A DNA stretch of 64,000 bases from Lichenicola sp964247725 (GCA_964247725.1 CAXTVM010000015.1:1-64000), one strand, 5' to 3'; positions 28,936-38,764 are shown, numbered from the stretch's first letter. Numbers and translations are program-made. Notes: generated by a model from the letters alone, not told the origin.

Positions 28936-30684
28936 ATGGATCAGAGCCTTCGCCCGGCCCCACCGTCGCACCGGCCAGTCCGCGCGCGGCCGACGCCGTC
29001 GGAGGGGGAGCTGCTCGGCCGGGGCGAGGGCGACCTCCTCGCCGGCCGCCACGAGGCGGCGCTGCAGCGGGCCTGGAGCGTGCTGGCCGGCACTCCCGAC
29101 CATCCTCGGGCGCTGGCGCTGCTGGGCCGGGTGGCGCTGCATCGCGAGCAGCCGGACGGCGCGCTGGAGCCGCTGCGGCGGGCAGTCGAGCTGGAGCCGC
29201 GGCTGGACCTGCGGATCTGGCTGTCGCTGTGCCTGCATCAGCTCGGACGCCGGGACGACGCGCTGCGCGAGGTCGAGGCGGCGGTCGCGACGATGCCGCC
29301 GACCGCGGCGGCGAACTTCGCGGTCGCCATGGTGCTCGACCGCCTCGGCTGCCCCGCCGGCGCGGCCCGCTTCTATGCCGCCTGCCTGGCGCTCGATCCG
29401 GATCGGGCCGACGCGCACCACCGCCACGGCCGGGCGCTGCAGGCGACCGGCGACTTCGACGGCGCCACCCTGTCGTATCGGCGGGCGATCCGCCTGCGCG
29501 GCGCCGCCGGCGGACCGGGTGCGGCCGAGATGCACTCCGACCTCAGCGCGGCGCTGGCCAGCCTGGGCCGCTTCGCGGAGGCCAGCGACTGCGCGCGGGT
29601 CGCCGTCCGGCTCGATCCCGGCTGCGCCGAGGCGCAGAACAACGTCGGCCACGCGCTGCTCAACCTGGACCGCAGCGCCGAGGCGGTGGGGTTCTACGAC
29701 GCCGCGATCACGGTGCGCGCGGATTACCCGACGGCGCAATTCGGACGCGCCCTGGCGCTGCTGAAGTCGGGCGACTTCGAGCGCGGCTGGCCGGAGTACG
29801 AGTGGCGCTGGCGGGACTGCCAGCGGCCGAGGCTGGACCTCGACGCGCCGGCCTGGGGCGGCCAGGCGCCGCAGGGACGGACCATCCTGCTGCACGCCGA
29901 GCAGGGCCACGGGGACACGCTGCAGTTCGTGCGGTTCGCGCCGCTGGTCGCCGCAGGGGGCGCGCGGGTGGTGCTGGAGGTGCCGGGCCCGCTGGTGCGG
30001 CTGCTGCGCGGCGTCGCGGGCGTGGACGAGGTGGTCGGATGCGGCGAGCCGTTGCCGCGCCACGACCTGCACTGCCCAATGGCGAGCCTGCCGCTCATGC
30101 TGCGCCTGTCGATCGACGCCATCCCGGCCGCACCCTACCTGGCCGCGCCGGCGACGGCCCGGCCGGCGGCCGACGGCGAGGCGGACGAACTTCGGGTCGG
30201 GCTGGTCTGGGCCGGCGACCCGCGCCCGGCCGTGCTGCGGTCGAACCTGATCGACCGCCGCCGCTCGACCACGCTCGCCACCCTGGCGCCGCTGCTGGAG
30301 CTGGCCGGCGTCCGGTGCTCGAGCTTCCAGCTCGGTGCCGACCGCTGCGAGCTCGCCCGATACGGGCTGGACGACGCGCTTGCCGGCGTCGCCGACTTCG
30401 CCGACACCGCCACCCGGCTGGCCGGCGTCGACCTGCTGATCACCGTCGACACCGCGATGGCGCACCTGGCCGGCGGCCTCGGGCTGCCGGTCTGGATGCT
30501 GTCCCGCCACGACGGCTGCTGGCGCTGGCTCGAGGGCCGGGCGGATACGCCCTGGTATCCGACGATGCGGATCTTCCGGCAGCCGGGACCCGGCGATTGG
30601 GAAGCGGTGGTGGCGGAGGTGATAAGCGCACTGAAGGCCAGGCGCCCTGCCCCTGGCCCCCGCCAGCACCCGATTCTCAAGTAG
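28936..30684 (+). CDS. TPR protein with GT9/heptosyltransferase-like C-terminal domain
   Basis: A 582-residue cytoplasmic protein. The first half holds about seven tetratricopeptide repeats (NFAVAMVLDRLGCPAGAARFY, AEMHSDLSAALASLGRFAEA, AEAQNNVGHALLNLDRSAEA). The linker ..FERGWPEYEWRWRD and a C-terminal GT-B like domain (TILLHAEQGHGDTLQFVRFA, RVGLVWAGDP, LLITVDTAMAHLAGGLGLPV) follow. This architecture is common in alphaproteobacterial TPR-glycosyltransferase-like proteins of unknown substrate. A GAGGAA site lies about 10 bases before the ATG. The last 16 or so residues (KARRPAPGPRQHPILK) and the TAG stop are encoded by the palindromic element at 30633. Confidence 0.85.
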   Translation: MDQSLRPAPPSHRPVRARPTPSEGELLGRGEGDLLAGRHEAALQRAWSVLAGTPDHPRALALLGRVALHREQPDGALEPLRRAVELEPRLDLRIWLSLCLHQLGRRDDALREVEAAVATMPPTAAANFAVAMVLDRLGCPAGAARFYAACLALDPDRADAHHRHGRALQATGDFDGATLSYRRAIRLRGAAGGPGAAEMHSDLSAALASLGRFAEASDCARVAVRLDPGCAEAQNNVGHALLNLDRSAEAVGFYDAAITVRADYPTAQFGRALALLKSGDFERGWPEYEWRWRDCQRPRLDLDAPAWGGQAPQGRTILLHAEQGHGDTLQFVRFAPLVAAGGARVVLEVPGPLVRLLRGVAGVDEVVGCGEPLPRHDLHCPMASLPLMLRLSIDAIPAAPYLAAPATARPAADGEADELRVGLVWAGDPRPAVLRSNLIDRRRSTTLATLAPLLELAGVRCSSFQLGADRCELARYGLDDALAGVADFADTATRLAGVDLLITVDTAMAHLAGGLGLPVWMLSRHDGCWRWLEGRADTPWYPTMRIFRQPGPGDWEAVVAEVISALKARRPAPGPRQHPILK

Positions 30685-30748
30685 CGGTTTCCAAAGGCTC
30701 GCCTTTGGCGGGGTCCAGGGGCAGGGCCCCTGGCCTTCCTCCCCCCGG
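30633..30748. repeat. Palindromic element providing both ends of two convergent genes
   Basis: About 116 bp: left arm GAAGGCCAGGCGCCCTGCC...GGCC, centre near 30680, inner hairpin AAAGGCTCGCCTTT, right arm CCAGGGGCAGGGCCCCTGG then CCTTCC. It codes the last 16 or so residues of the TPR protein on the plus strand and the last 20 or so of cytochrome b561 on the minus strand. The two stop codons lie 8 bases apart in opposite orientation inside it. Confidence 0.85.
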
Positions 30749-31303
30749 CAGCATCCGCCGCAGCACCGGCTCGCGATCGAACAGCTGGTGCTTCAGCACC
30801 CCCGCCAGGTGCAGCCCCACCAGCACGTAGAGGACGATCGCGAGCCAGCCGTGGAGCGCGAACCAGGTCGCGTGCACCTGCGCCTTGGTCGCCGGATCCA
30901 GCGCCATGATCGCGCCGATCCGCGGAAACGGCACCAAGCCGTAGAGCATGAGCGGATGCGCGGCCGCGGCCTTGAACGCAGAGTCGTGGACGTAGCCCGA
31001 GATCGGCAGCGCCAGGATCAGGGCGTAGAGCACGATGTGGGCGGCGTGGGCGCCGAGCCGCTCGCCGCGCGCATAGGTGCGCGGCAGCGGCGGCGGCGGA
31101 TGGCCGAAGCGCCACAGCAGCCGCAGCAGCACCAGGCCCAGCACGGTGAGGCCGATCGACTTGTGGGTGTTGATGGCGGGGCGCACCAGCGCGTCCGGGA
31201 ACCAGCCGATGGTCCAGATCAGCGCGAGGTTGCCGACGATCAGCGCCGCGACCAGCCAGTGCAGCAGCATGGCGATCCTGGTATAGCGCGAGGCGGTCGA
31301 CAT
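30677..31303 (-). CDS. Cytochrome b561 family protein
   Basis: Diheme inner-membrane cytochrome b of the bacterial CybB type, 208 residues. Four membrane helices: IAMLLHWLVAALIVGNLALI, INTHKSIGLTVLGLVLLRLL, AHIVLYALILALPISGYV and WFALHGWLAIVLYVLVGLHL. The heme-ligand histidines fit LLHW, NTHKS, LHGW and GLHLAG. ATG at 31303 gives the usual MS.RYT...LHW start. The final PGALPLDPAKGEPLETAT is read from the palindromic element and is not expected in the family. It probably shuttles electrons from the quinone pool; the specific partner is unknown. Confidence 0.88.
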   Translation of the reverse strand: MSTASRYTRIAMLLHWLVAALIVGNLALIWTIGWFPDALVRPAINTHKSIGLTVLGLVLLRLLWRFGHPPPPLPRTYARGERLGAHAAHIVLYALILALPISGYVHDSAFKAAAAHPLMLYGLVPFPRIGAIMALDPATKAQVHATWFALHGWLAIVLYVLVGLHLAGVLKHQLFDREPVLRRMLPGGGRPGALPLDPAKGEPLETAT

Positions 31304-31420
31304 GGCCGGCTGGTCCCTTGAGGCGCAGGATCGGTGGTCAGGCTCCGGCGAGGCGATCGCCGTACCGGAGCATGCCCGAGCCGCTCGCCCGGCGCCAACA
31401 CTCGAGGCCAGGAAGGGTGG

Positions 31421-32872
31421 ATGTCGACAGGAACCTTGGACGACGCCGCGACGATCGCCGAGACCATGGCGCGCCGGCGCGCGGCGATCTCGCCCCGCCA
31501 TGCGCCGCCGCCGACGCCGCTGCGCAGCCTCGTCATCCACGCCGCGGTGCTAGGCGTCTGGATGCTGCTGTTCGTGCGCGCGTTTGCCGGCGGCGGCGGG
31601 ATCTGGGCCTGGTCGGCGGGGCTGGCCTACATCGCCTACGACACGCTGCTGATCGCGTTCGTGTTCGCGCAGACGCTGCGGCTGGCGCGCCGGGCTCCGC
31701 CACGGGACACGCGGCGCCCGAGGCCCGCCTCCATGCCCGCCTCGATGACGGTGATCGTCGCCGCCCACGACGAATGCGCGGCGCTGCCGGCGACGCTGGC
31801 GGCGCTGCTGGCGCAGACCGAGCCGGCCGACACCATCCTGATCGCCGACGACGGCTCCACCGACGGCAGCGACCGGCTGCTCGAGCGGACATACGGGCTG
31901 GCGCCGGCGCCGGCCGGCGTGATCGGCGCCGCCGGCGGTCCCCACCCTCCGCTGCGCTGGCTCAGGCTGGCCCAGGGCGGCAAGGCGCGCGCGCTCAACG
32001 TGGCGGTGACGCTGGCCGACACCGAGCTGGTGCTGACGGTCGATGCCGACACGCTGCTGGAGCCGTCGGCGCTGGCGGCGATGCGGCGCGCGTTCGCGGA
32101 CGATCCGGCCCTGGTGGCCGCCACCGGGGTTCTGACCCCGGTCTGCGTGCCGACCGCCTCCGGACGGCTGCTGCAATGGTTCCAGACCTACGAGTACGTC
32201 CGCAACTTCCTGTCGCGCTACGCCTGGATGCGGGTGGGCGGGCTGCTGCTGATCTCGGGCGCGTTCGCCTGCTATCGGCGCGGGCCGCTGCTGGCGGTGG
32301 GCGGCTTCGATCCCGACTGCCTGGTCGAGGACTACGAGCTCACGCACCGGCTGCGCGACCATGCGGTGCGGGCCGGGCTGGTCTGGCACACCGGCGTGAT
32401 CGGCGGCGCGCAGGGGCGCACCGAGGCGCCGGCGACGGTGCCGGCGTTCCTGCGGCAGCGGCGGCGCTGGTTCGGTGGCTTCCTGCAGACCCAGTACTGG
32501 TATCGGCACATGGTCGGCGACCGCGCCTACGGGCGGCTGGGGACGATGATGCTGCCGGTGAAGGCGTTCGACACGCTGCAGCCGCTGTACGGGCTCTCCG
32601 GCGTGGTGCTGCTGGCGGGGTTCCTGCTCACGGGGCGGTTCGGGGTCGCGGAGGCCGCGTTCCTGGCGATCGGCGCCAAGATCGCGTTCGACATCGCGTT
32701 CCACCTCTGGTCGCTGCGGCTCTACCGGCGCTGGCTCGGCCAGGCGCACGCGCTGTCGCCGGCGCTGGCGATCCTGGCCTCGGTGGTCGAGCCGTTCAGC
32801 TTCCAGCTGCTGCGTCACCTGGGGGCGGCGCTCGGCTGGACATCGCTGCTGCGGCGGACCCGGAGCTGGTAG
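31421..32872 (+). CDS. Membrane-bound family 2 glycosyltransferase
   Basis: Processive-type GT2 of 483 residues. Two N-terminal helices (LVIHAAVLGVWMLLFVRAF, WAWSAGLAYIAYDTLLIAFV) precede the GT-A domain: MTVIVAAHDE, IADDGSTDGSD, the DAD metal motif in LTVDADTLLE, VEDYELTHRL (the ED motif), and QRRRW (QxxRW) near residue 345. C-terminal helices follow. The layout matches poly-N-acetylglucosamine/hyaluronan/cellulose-synthase-like enzymes. A GGAAGG site precedes ATG 31421; longer upstream frames are rejected. The next gene begins 11 bases after its TAG stop. Confidence 0.9.
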   Translation: MSTGTLDDAATIAETMARRRAAISPRHAPPPTPLRSLVIHAAVLGVWMLLFVRAFAGGGGIWAWSAGLAYIAYDTLLIAFVFAQTLRLARRAPPRDTRRPRPASMPASMTVIVAAHDECAALPATLAALLAQTEPADTILIADDGSTDGSDRLLERTYGLAPAPAGVIGAAGGPHPPLRWLRLAQGGKARALNVAVTLADTELVLTVDADTLLEPSALAAMRRAFADDPALVAATGVLTPVCVPTASGRLLQWFQTYEYVRNFLSRYAWMRVGGLLLISGAFACYRRGPLLAVGGFDPDCLVEDYELTHRLRDHAVRAGLVWHTGVIGGAQGRTEAPATVPAFLRQRRRWFGGFLQTQYWYRHMVGDRAYGRLGTMMLPVKAFDTLQPLYGLSGVVLLAGFLLTGRFGVAEAAFLAIGAKIAFDIAFHLWSLRLYRRWLGQAHALSPALAILASVVEPFSFQLLRHLGAALGWTSLLRRTRSW

Positions 32873-32883
32873 GGACGCCGGGG

Positions 32884-33870
32884 ATGCCGCGCCCGGTGCT
32901 GCGGACCGAGCGGCTGGTGCTGCGGCCGCCGCTGGCCTGCGACTCCGACGGGTAGGCGGCAGTCATGGGCGACGCGGCGGCGATGCGATACCTGGGCGGC
33001 CCGCAGCCGCGCCCGGTCGCGTGGGGCCGCCTGGCGATGACCGCCGGAAGCTGGTCGCTGCAGGGGTTCGGGATGTTCTCGGTCCTGCTGGGCGACGGCG
33101 GGCCGTGGATCGGCCGCGTCGGCCCGCTGCGGCCGGAGGGGTGGCCGGTGACGGAAATCGGCTGGGGCCTGCTGCCGGCGTTCCAGGGCCGCGGCTATGC
33201 CCTGGAGGCGGCGCGGGCCGCGGCCTGGTTCGCGTTCGAGGCGCTCGGCTGGACCGAGATCGGCCATGTGATCGACCCGGACAACGCCGCGTCGATCGCG
33301 GTGGCGCGGGCGCTCGGATCGCGGCGGCGCGGGCCGACGCGGCTGCCGGAGCCCCATGCGGACGCGCGAGTGGAGCTCTGGGGGCAGGACCGGACGGACT
33401 GGCTGGCGCGGCACGGGGCGCCGGCGGTCGGGACCGAGGGCGGCGTGACGGTCACGGCGTCCGGCACGCTGGAGGACGCGGATCAGGCGGCCATCGAAGG
33501 CGGGCTCGACCACTACGCCGTGTCCCGGGTCGGACCCGATCCGAGCCGGCCGCTCTGGGTGGCGTGCCGGGACCCGGACGGACGGCTGGTGGCCGGGGCC
33601 CGGTGCGTGGTGCTCTGGGACTGGCTGCTGCTGGACTGGCTCCGGGTGGAAGAGGGCCGGCGCGGCCGGGGGCTGGGCTCCCTGGCGCTGCGTCGGGCCG
33701 AGGAGGCCGGCGCCGCCGCGGGCTGCACCGGTGTCCTGCTCAGCACGTTCAGCTTCCAGGCGCCCGACTTCTACCGGCGGCACGGCTGCGCCGTGTTCGG
33801 AGCATTGCCGGGCCTGCCGCCCGGAGAGACCCGCTACTGGATGTCGAAGCGGATCGCGCCGTCCGCATGA
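32884..33870 (+). CDS. Double-GNAT acetyltransferase interrupted by an in-frame amber at codon 24
   Basis: Two GCN5-type acetyltransferase domains in one chain. ATG 32884 lies 11 bases after the glycosyltransferase stop and encodes the classic RimJ/RimL-like opening (PRPVLRTERLVLRPPL). Codon 24 is TAG (32953-32955), where a Trp or similar would be expected in DSDG-x-AAVMGDAAAMRYLGG. The frame then stays open to 33870. Domain 1 has GWGLLPAFQGRGYALEAA (acetyl-CoA loop QGRGYA); domain 2 has VEEGRRGRGLGSLALRRA and FYRRHGCAVFG. A restart at ATG 32965 would lose the first beta strand. Pseudogene, readthrough or base error cannot be told apart here. Confidence 0.75.
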
Positions 33871-34539
33871 CCGAAATCTGTGCGGCGTCGGCAGGACCGT
33901 GGGCGACGATCGATGCGCTCCGTTCCGTCACGGTCCGGCGGATCGCCGAGACGGCGCTGGTGGTCCGCCAGCCGACCGTGATCGCCCGGCCCGCTCCGCG
34001 GCGCCACCCAGATCCGCAACGATCCGGACATACCGTTTCCCCCGGCCGTATCCATGCTGGTGGCCGGGCTCGCGGCACCCGGGTCGGCTGATCCTCGACG
34101 TGACGGCGGCGTCGTGGACAGCATATATCAGCATATGCGCCATGCGGCCGCGTGTTCGGCGGGCTCCGGATCGCGATGGCTCCGCTGCCGGGTCCAGCCT
34201 GGTGTAGATCTTCGGCGTCGTCACGAGATTTGTCTGTCGGGCTCCGCCTTCGCGTTGCCCTTCCTGTCGACCAAGGTGCCGGGACCGGACGGGGTCCCGA
34301 TGCTGGTCTGGCTGCCGATCATCGCCTGGCAGGACGGCAGCAGGCGGTCGGCGCCGGACACGCCCTGCCCGGCTCGGCCCGTTCGGAGATGGGGGGTTCC
34401 GAGCGAGGGTGCCGTGGTGGCGCGGCACCCACGGCGTATCCTGCCTGAACCGGAGCGGAGCGGCCTCCTGGCCGTGAGCCGAGGGCCCGAGCGCGGGAGG
34501 GCGCGTCGGGTCGCCGGCACAGCCCGGTTCCGAGCAGGC
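33871..34539. other. Intergenic stretch, no recognisable gene
   Basis: About 670 bases. Several overlapping open frames exist on both strands, but none shows a family motif or a consistent third-position GC bias. A local AT-richer patch near 34115-34140 (CATATATCAGCATATG) is mildly palindromic. On the minus strand, TTPKIYTRLDP near 34200 recalls the C-terminal end of tyrosine recombinases, but catalytic residues are not visible around it. Possibly decayed mobile DNA. Confidence 0.4.
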
Positions 34540-35412
34540 TCAGAACATCGGCACGCCGCCGGTGACCGGGATCAGCGCGCCGCTCATGTAGCTGCCGGCA
34601 TCGGAGGCCAGCAGCACGTAGGCGCCGGCGAGTTCGGCCGGCTGGCCGGCGCGGCCGAGCGGCACCGTCTTGCCGAGCGCCTCGATCTGCTCGGGGTCCT
34701 TGGCGATCGGCTGGATCGGGGTCCAGACCGGGCCGGGCGCCACGCAGTTCACCCGGATGCCCTGGTCGGCCAGCAGGTTCGACAGCCCGATGGTCAGCGA
34801 GGCGATCGCGCCCTTGGTGGCGGCATAGACCAGCATCGACTTCGTCGCCGTCTTCGCCTGCACGCTGGTGGTGTTCACGATCGACGAGCCTGGCCGCATG
34901 TGCGGAACCGCCGCCTGCGCCAGATAGACCATCGCGAACACGTTGGTGCGGAATGCGGTGTCGACCTGCTCGGCGGTGACGTCGGACAGGTCCTCGTTGG
35001 TGGTCTGGTGAGCGGCGTTGTTGACCAGGATGTCGAGCCGGCCGAGCCCCGCCACGGTGCGCGCCACCAGGGCGCGGCAATGCGCCTCGTCCTGGATATC
35101 GCCCGGCAGCAGCAGCGCGCGGCGGCCGGCGCGCTCGATCCAGCGCGCGGTGTCCTCGGCGTCGGACTGCTCGACCGGCAGGTAGGACAGCGCCACGTCG
35201 GCCCCCTCGCGGGCATAGGCGATGGCGACGGCGCGGCCGATCCCGGAATCGCCACCGGTGATCAGCGCCACCCGGCCGGTCAGCAGGCCCTTCCCGACAT
35301 AGCTCTGCTCGCCATGGTCGGGCGCCGGGGTCATCCGCGAGGTGAGGCCGGGCGCCGGCTGCTGCTGGTCGCCCGGGAACGGCTGCTCGTTGGCACGCGG
35401 GTCGGTGGCCAT
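34540..35412 (-). CDS. SDR-family oxidoreductase (YghA/YhdF type)
   Basis: A short-chain dehydrogenase of 290 residues with the N-terminal extension typical of the YghA/general-stress subgroup (PFPGDQQQPAPGLTSRMTP.PDHGE.SY.G.GLL). The cofactor loop is TGGDSGIGRAVA, then DILVNNAA, active Ser in NTTSVQAK, and YAATKG (Tyr/Lys). The C-terminus APGPVWTPIQP...SYMSGALIPVTGG is complete. Members reduce various aldehydes or sugars with NAD(P)H; the substrate is unknown. No operon partner. Confidence 0.9.
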   Translation of the reverse strand: MATDPRANEQPFPGDQQQPAPGLTSRMTPAPDHGEQSYVGKGLLTGRVALITGGDSGIGRAVAIAYAREGADVALSYLPVEQSDAEDTARWIERAGRRALLLPGDIQDEAHCRALVARTVAGLGRLDILVNNAAHQTTNEDLSDVTAEQVDTAFRTNVFAMVYLAQAAVPHMRPGSSIVNTTSVQAKTATKSMLVYAATKGAIASLTIGLSNLLADQGIRVNCVAPGPVWTPIQPIAKDPEQIEALGKTVPLGRAGQPAELAGAYVLLASDAGSYMSGALIPVTGGVPMF

Positions 35413-35947
35413 CTGTCGGGGCTCCTCGAAGGTGGCGGGAAGGCAAGGCCAGGGCGCCGCCCTGGACCCGCTCGGGGCTGATCCCTGAGAACCCGTTCGT
35501 CAGGAGTTGGTTCGCCAGGCGGCGCGACCATCGCAGCGGAGAGAAGGCCAGAGGCTTCGCCCCTCGACCTCACCGGGGCCATGACGCGAAGCGTGCGTGT
35601 GCACGGCGGTCGGGGCCCGCTCACCATCGTTGCGCCTTCCGGACGGGATGTCTCGGTGTCCGTCCACGACTATTCCTCGACTCTCTGGAGTCGGTTGTGA
35701 TGCCGTGCGGCAGCCCCGATCCGCAGGAGCCGTTCGATGGGGACTGTCGAGGACCGCGCAGTCCGACCGCCGCGATCATCGACGGCCAGAGCGTCAGGAG
35801 CGCGGAATGCGCCATGCCGGCGATCCGACGCGCCCCCCTGCGCCAGGCCGCGGTCTCACGGCCATGAGGCCGCTCCGGTTCCGGGCAGTCGCGCCGGCCG
35901 CGTCGCGCCGGTGCGGCATCCGGCACAGCCGGTTCCGAGACAGTTGG
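35413..35947. repeat. Rearranged palindromic-element copy plus intergenic DNA
   Basis: About 35437-35600 contains a left arm (CAAGGCCAGGGCGCCGCCCTGG), a centre (about 35480-35540), and a degenerate right portion (GAGAAGGCCAGAGGCTTCGCC...CACCGGGGCC). The copy looks rearranged: a second left-type arm stands where a right arm should be. From 35600 to 35947 I see no gene; a short inverted repeat ATTCCTCGACTC / GAGTCGG around 35672-35692 is the only structure noted. Confidence 0.55.
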
Positions 35948-37414
35948 CTAGGGCTTCCAACCTGAAACCGTATCGGCAGCAGGCCGGTGCCGATATTCCG
36001 TGCTGTCGTTCCGGACGAAGACGACAGCCGTGCGATCGTGGTATTCGCGCCGCCATGCAGGCATCCCGTCGAACCGTGCCACCAACGGGTCTTCCATGGT
36101 CAGAAGGGCCCAGCCGATGCCGGCGTGATCCAGGTTCCGCTCCAGCTGAGTGCTGGATGATCGTGACATGGCGAGGAAGTCGGACAGGAAGGCGTCGCCG
36201 AACAGTTCAGCCCGCCCGTCGACGAAGGGATGCAGGCCGACGAGCGAGAGATAGCCCCCGAACTGATAGCTGTTGAGGACGGGCGTGCGGGCGATGCCAG
36301 GTGGAAGCTGAGCAACCGCCGAGACGGGAGATGACGTGCCGTCGACGCTCCCGACTGGATCCGCCAGCCGCAGCGCGACAAGAAGCACCGACGCGAGCAG
36401 GCATGCACCTCGGCCAACTGCTCGTGAGCGCGGCGGAACGGCCGCAGCGAAGGCCCGTCCGACCGGCTCAGCCAGGATCGATGCGCCGGCGATGCCGAAG
36501 AGGAGGCAGTGCCTCCTGTGGGCGAGCGCCAGATAGAGCAGCCCCGCCAGCAGGAACAGCCGGAGTGACGGCAACCCGATCCGGCCGCTGCCAAGCAACA
36601 CGACCAGCGCGAGCAACACGACCATGAAGCCGCCGTCGGTCGAGAAGTCGACCGGCTTCCACTCGTAGATTGCTGACAGGCTGTGGAGTTGCAGCAAGCG
36701 AAGGGGAAACAGCAGGCCGTTCAGAAACTGCGGCGTGGCGACGGCGGCACCGATCGCTGCGATCAGAAAGGCCCACCAGAGCCGCACCGTCCGGTCACGA
36801 TGATCGGGATGCTCCAGGGTCGCCTCGATGGCGAACGGAATGGTGATCACGATGCCGAACGCGAACCCGCCATGCATGTTGGCCCAGAGGGTCATGACCG
36901 GCAAAAGCCACCAGGATGGAACCCTGCGGTCGTGGCGGGCGGACAGAAGCTCGGCGATCCACAACTCGAGGAGGGGCAACGCCAGGATGTGGGGACGGGC
37001 GAGGATGCTGGGCAGGACGCAGACGAGAGCCGCGGCGGTGAGGAGCATCGTCTCCGTCCAGCCGCTCCGCCGGGCGATGTGCCGGGCAAGGTTGACGAAG
37101 GCGATCGCCGTGGATGTCGCGGTCAGAAGTACGACGCCCGTGAGTCCGGCCGCCCGATACGCCATGGCGAGAAACAGCTCGGACAGCCACTCGTGGGCCT
37201 GCCAAGGATGACCGGCGAAGGTCCAGCTGAGCGGATCCCGCGTCAGCACCGACCGGTGCTCGAGCATCCAGGTGCCGGCGGCGATGTGGGTATAGGTGTC
37301 CCCGTCCCCCAGTACGCCGCGTGACACGCAGACGATGATGGCGGTCAGAAGCCCGAAGAACGCCGCGGCATCGAAATGGCTCGGGACCCTGGCCCGTGTA
37401 TCCGCAAACGACAT
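35948..37414 (-). CDS. GT-C-like polytopic membrane protein of unknown function
   Basis: A 488-residue integral membrane protein with about 10-11 helices. The first periplasmic loop has GDGDTYTHIAAGTWML and DPLSWTFAGHPWQAHEWLSE, with acidic and His residues placed as in GT-C transferases. The C-terminal soluble tail contains TPVLNSYQFGGYLSL...PFVDGRAELFGDAFLSDF, a hallmark of a widespread uncharacterised family. It may use a lipid-linked sugar. Codon use is a little less GC-biased than its neighbours, and it lies in the sparse, decayed zone between 33.9 and 38.7 kb. Function is not known. Confidence 0.8.
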   Translation of the reverse strand: MSFADTRARVPSHFDAAAFFGLLTAIIVCVSRGVLGDGDTYTHIAAGTWMLEHRSVLTRDPLSWTFAGHPWQAHEWLSELFLAMAYRAAGLTGVVLLTATSTAIAFVNLARHIARRSGWTETMLLTAAALVCVLPSILARPHILALPLLELWIAELLSARHDRRVPSWWLLPVMTLWANMHGGFAFGIVITIPFAIEATLEHPDHRDRTVRLWWAFLIAAIGAAVATPQFLNGLLFPLRLLQLHSLSAIYEWKPVDFSTDGGFMVVLLALVVLLGSGRIGLPSLRLFLLAGLLYLALAHRRHCLLFGIAGASILAEPVGRAFAAAVPPRSRAVGRGACLLASVLLVALRLADPVGSVDGTSSPVSAVAQLPPGIARTPVLNSYQFGGYLSLVGLHPFVDGRAELFGDAFLSDFLAMSRSSSTQLERNLDHAGIGWALLTMEDPLVARFDGMPAWRREYHDRTAVVFVRNDSTEYRHRPAADTVSGWKP

Positions 37415-37639
37415 GGCCCGAGCAGACTACCGGGAAATTGCTAACTGGGTTTGAATGCCGATGGGCTTGATGCAGGGGAACGGCAGCCGCGCCCATGGCG
37501 TTTCCGGGACGACGGAAGAGGCTCTCATCGGCCGTGGAGGATCGGGCGCGAGCCCGCATGACCTGCCGAGCGGCGTCCAGACCGGGCGCATGATCGTCCG
37601 CCGCCAGCGAGAACGCCTGCAGCGAGTGCGAGACCATCA

Positions 37640-38640
37640 TGTCGTGGTCGTTCCAGAGGCTTCGACAGCCCGAACACCAGCAGCCGGCCGCCAGCTCCGG
37701 CCGCTGCTGGACGCGGACAGGGTCTGGCGCAGCAGGACGACGCCGTCGATCACGTCGTGCGCCGCGCCGGGGGTGAGCGCGATGGGGAGGAGGTTGAAGC
37801 GGTGCCGGGAACCGCAGGTAGGCCGCGACGTCGGCGGCGCCGGTGCAGCCGACATCCCGGATGATGCCGGCGCTGAAGCCGGTCTCCGACTGGGCCAGCG
37901 TCGGCAGCGACTGCGTGCCGATGGCGCTCTCGATGATGGCGCGCTGGAACAGGCCGGGGGCCAGCAGCGGCGACACCAGGGCGTGCTCGACGGAGATGCC
38001 GCCGCCCGATCCTCCAAACGGCGTCACGTTGCGCGGACCGCCGCCGAGCGTCACGATGTTGTCGTGCACCCAGCGGATCGCCGCCTCCTGGTCCAGGATG
38101 CCGTAGTTGCCGGAGACCTCGGACGGGCTTTCCGCATCCAGCGCCGAAGCGGTCAGGAACCCGAGGGCGCCGAGCCTGTAGTTGAGCGTGACGACGACGT
38201 CGCCCTTCCCGGCGATGATCCTGCCGCCGCAGTAGGGATACGGGCCGCTGCCGAACTCGCGGCCGCCGCCATGGACGAACGCCATGACCGGCCGGTAGCC
38301 GGCGGCGGACTCGTGGTCGGCGGACAGCCTCGTCCGGGCGTTCAGGTAGAGGCAGTCCTCGCTGCCCGTAGCCACCCCGGCCCGCGCTTGCGAGCAGACG
38401 CCGGAGACGGCGGTGGTGGCCGGAACCGCAGCGGCCCGACCGGCGGGGGCGCCTACGGGATGCCGAGGAAGACGGCGGTGTCGTCCTGCTCGGCGCCGAT
38501 GACGACGCCGCCGTCGATCCTGACCCGCGGGGCGGCAGCCCTGGCGGATGCGGGCATGGCGACGCCCGCCAGCACCGCTGCCACCGCCGCACGACGCAGA
38601 CGCCTGTCCTTGTTCGGCAGAGCAGGTCTTGCCGTCGCAA
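37640..38640 (-). pseudogene. Carboxylesterase type B pseudogene
   Basis: Recognisable pieces of a secreted carboxylesterase in several frames. A basic, hydrophobic leader (LRRAAVAAVLAGVAMPASARA) leads to RVRIDGG and AVFLGIP, then TAG at 38455-38453 where Tyr is expected, continuing in frame as APPPVGPLRFRPPP. A deletion/frameshift follows, and the next frame reads SEDCLYLNARTR, MAFVHGGGREFGSG, NYRLGALGFL, GNYGILDQEAAIRWVHDNI, and a nucleophile elbow FGGSGGGIS in place of the usual GESAGG. A further frameshift comes after CTGAADVAAYLRFP. The acid and His regions are missing or scrambled. Non-functional. Confidence 0.85.
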
Positions 38641-38764
38641 TCGTGGAAATTCTCCACCCCTTGTTCTTTGTTCCGTGCTGTTTCGCGTTGGCCGTGATTA
38701 TCCGCGATGCGCCCTCGCGGCCGGTTGCCGGATGAACCAGACCACGCTCCTGACCGTGCCGGCA

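Noticed and set aside
33928..34428. Tyrosine recombinase remnant
   Set aside because: Only a short KIYTRLDP-like string is present and no catalytic Arg/His residues could be placed.
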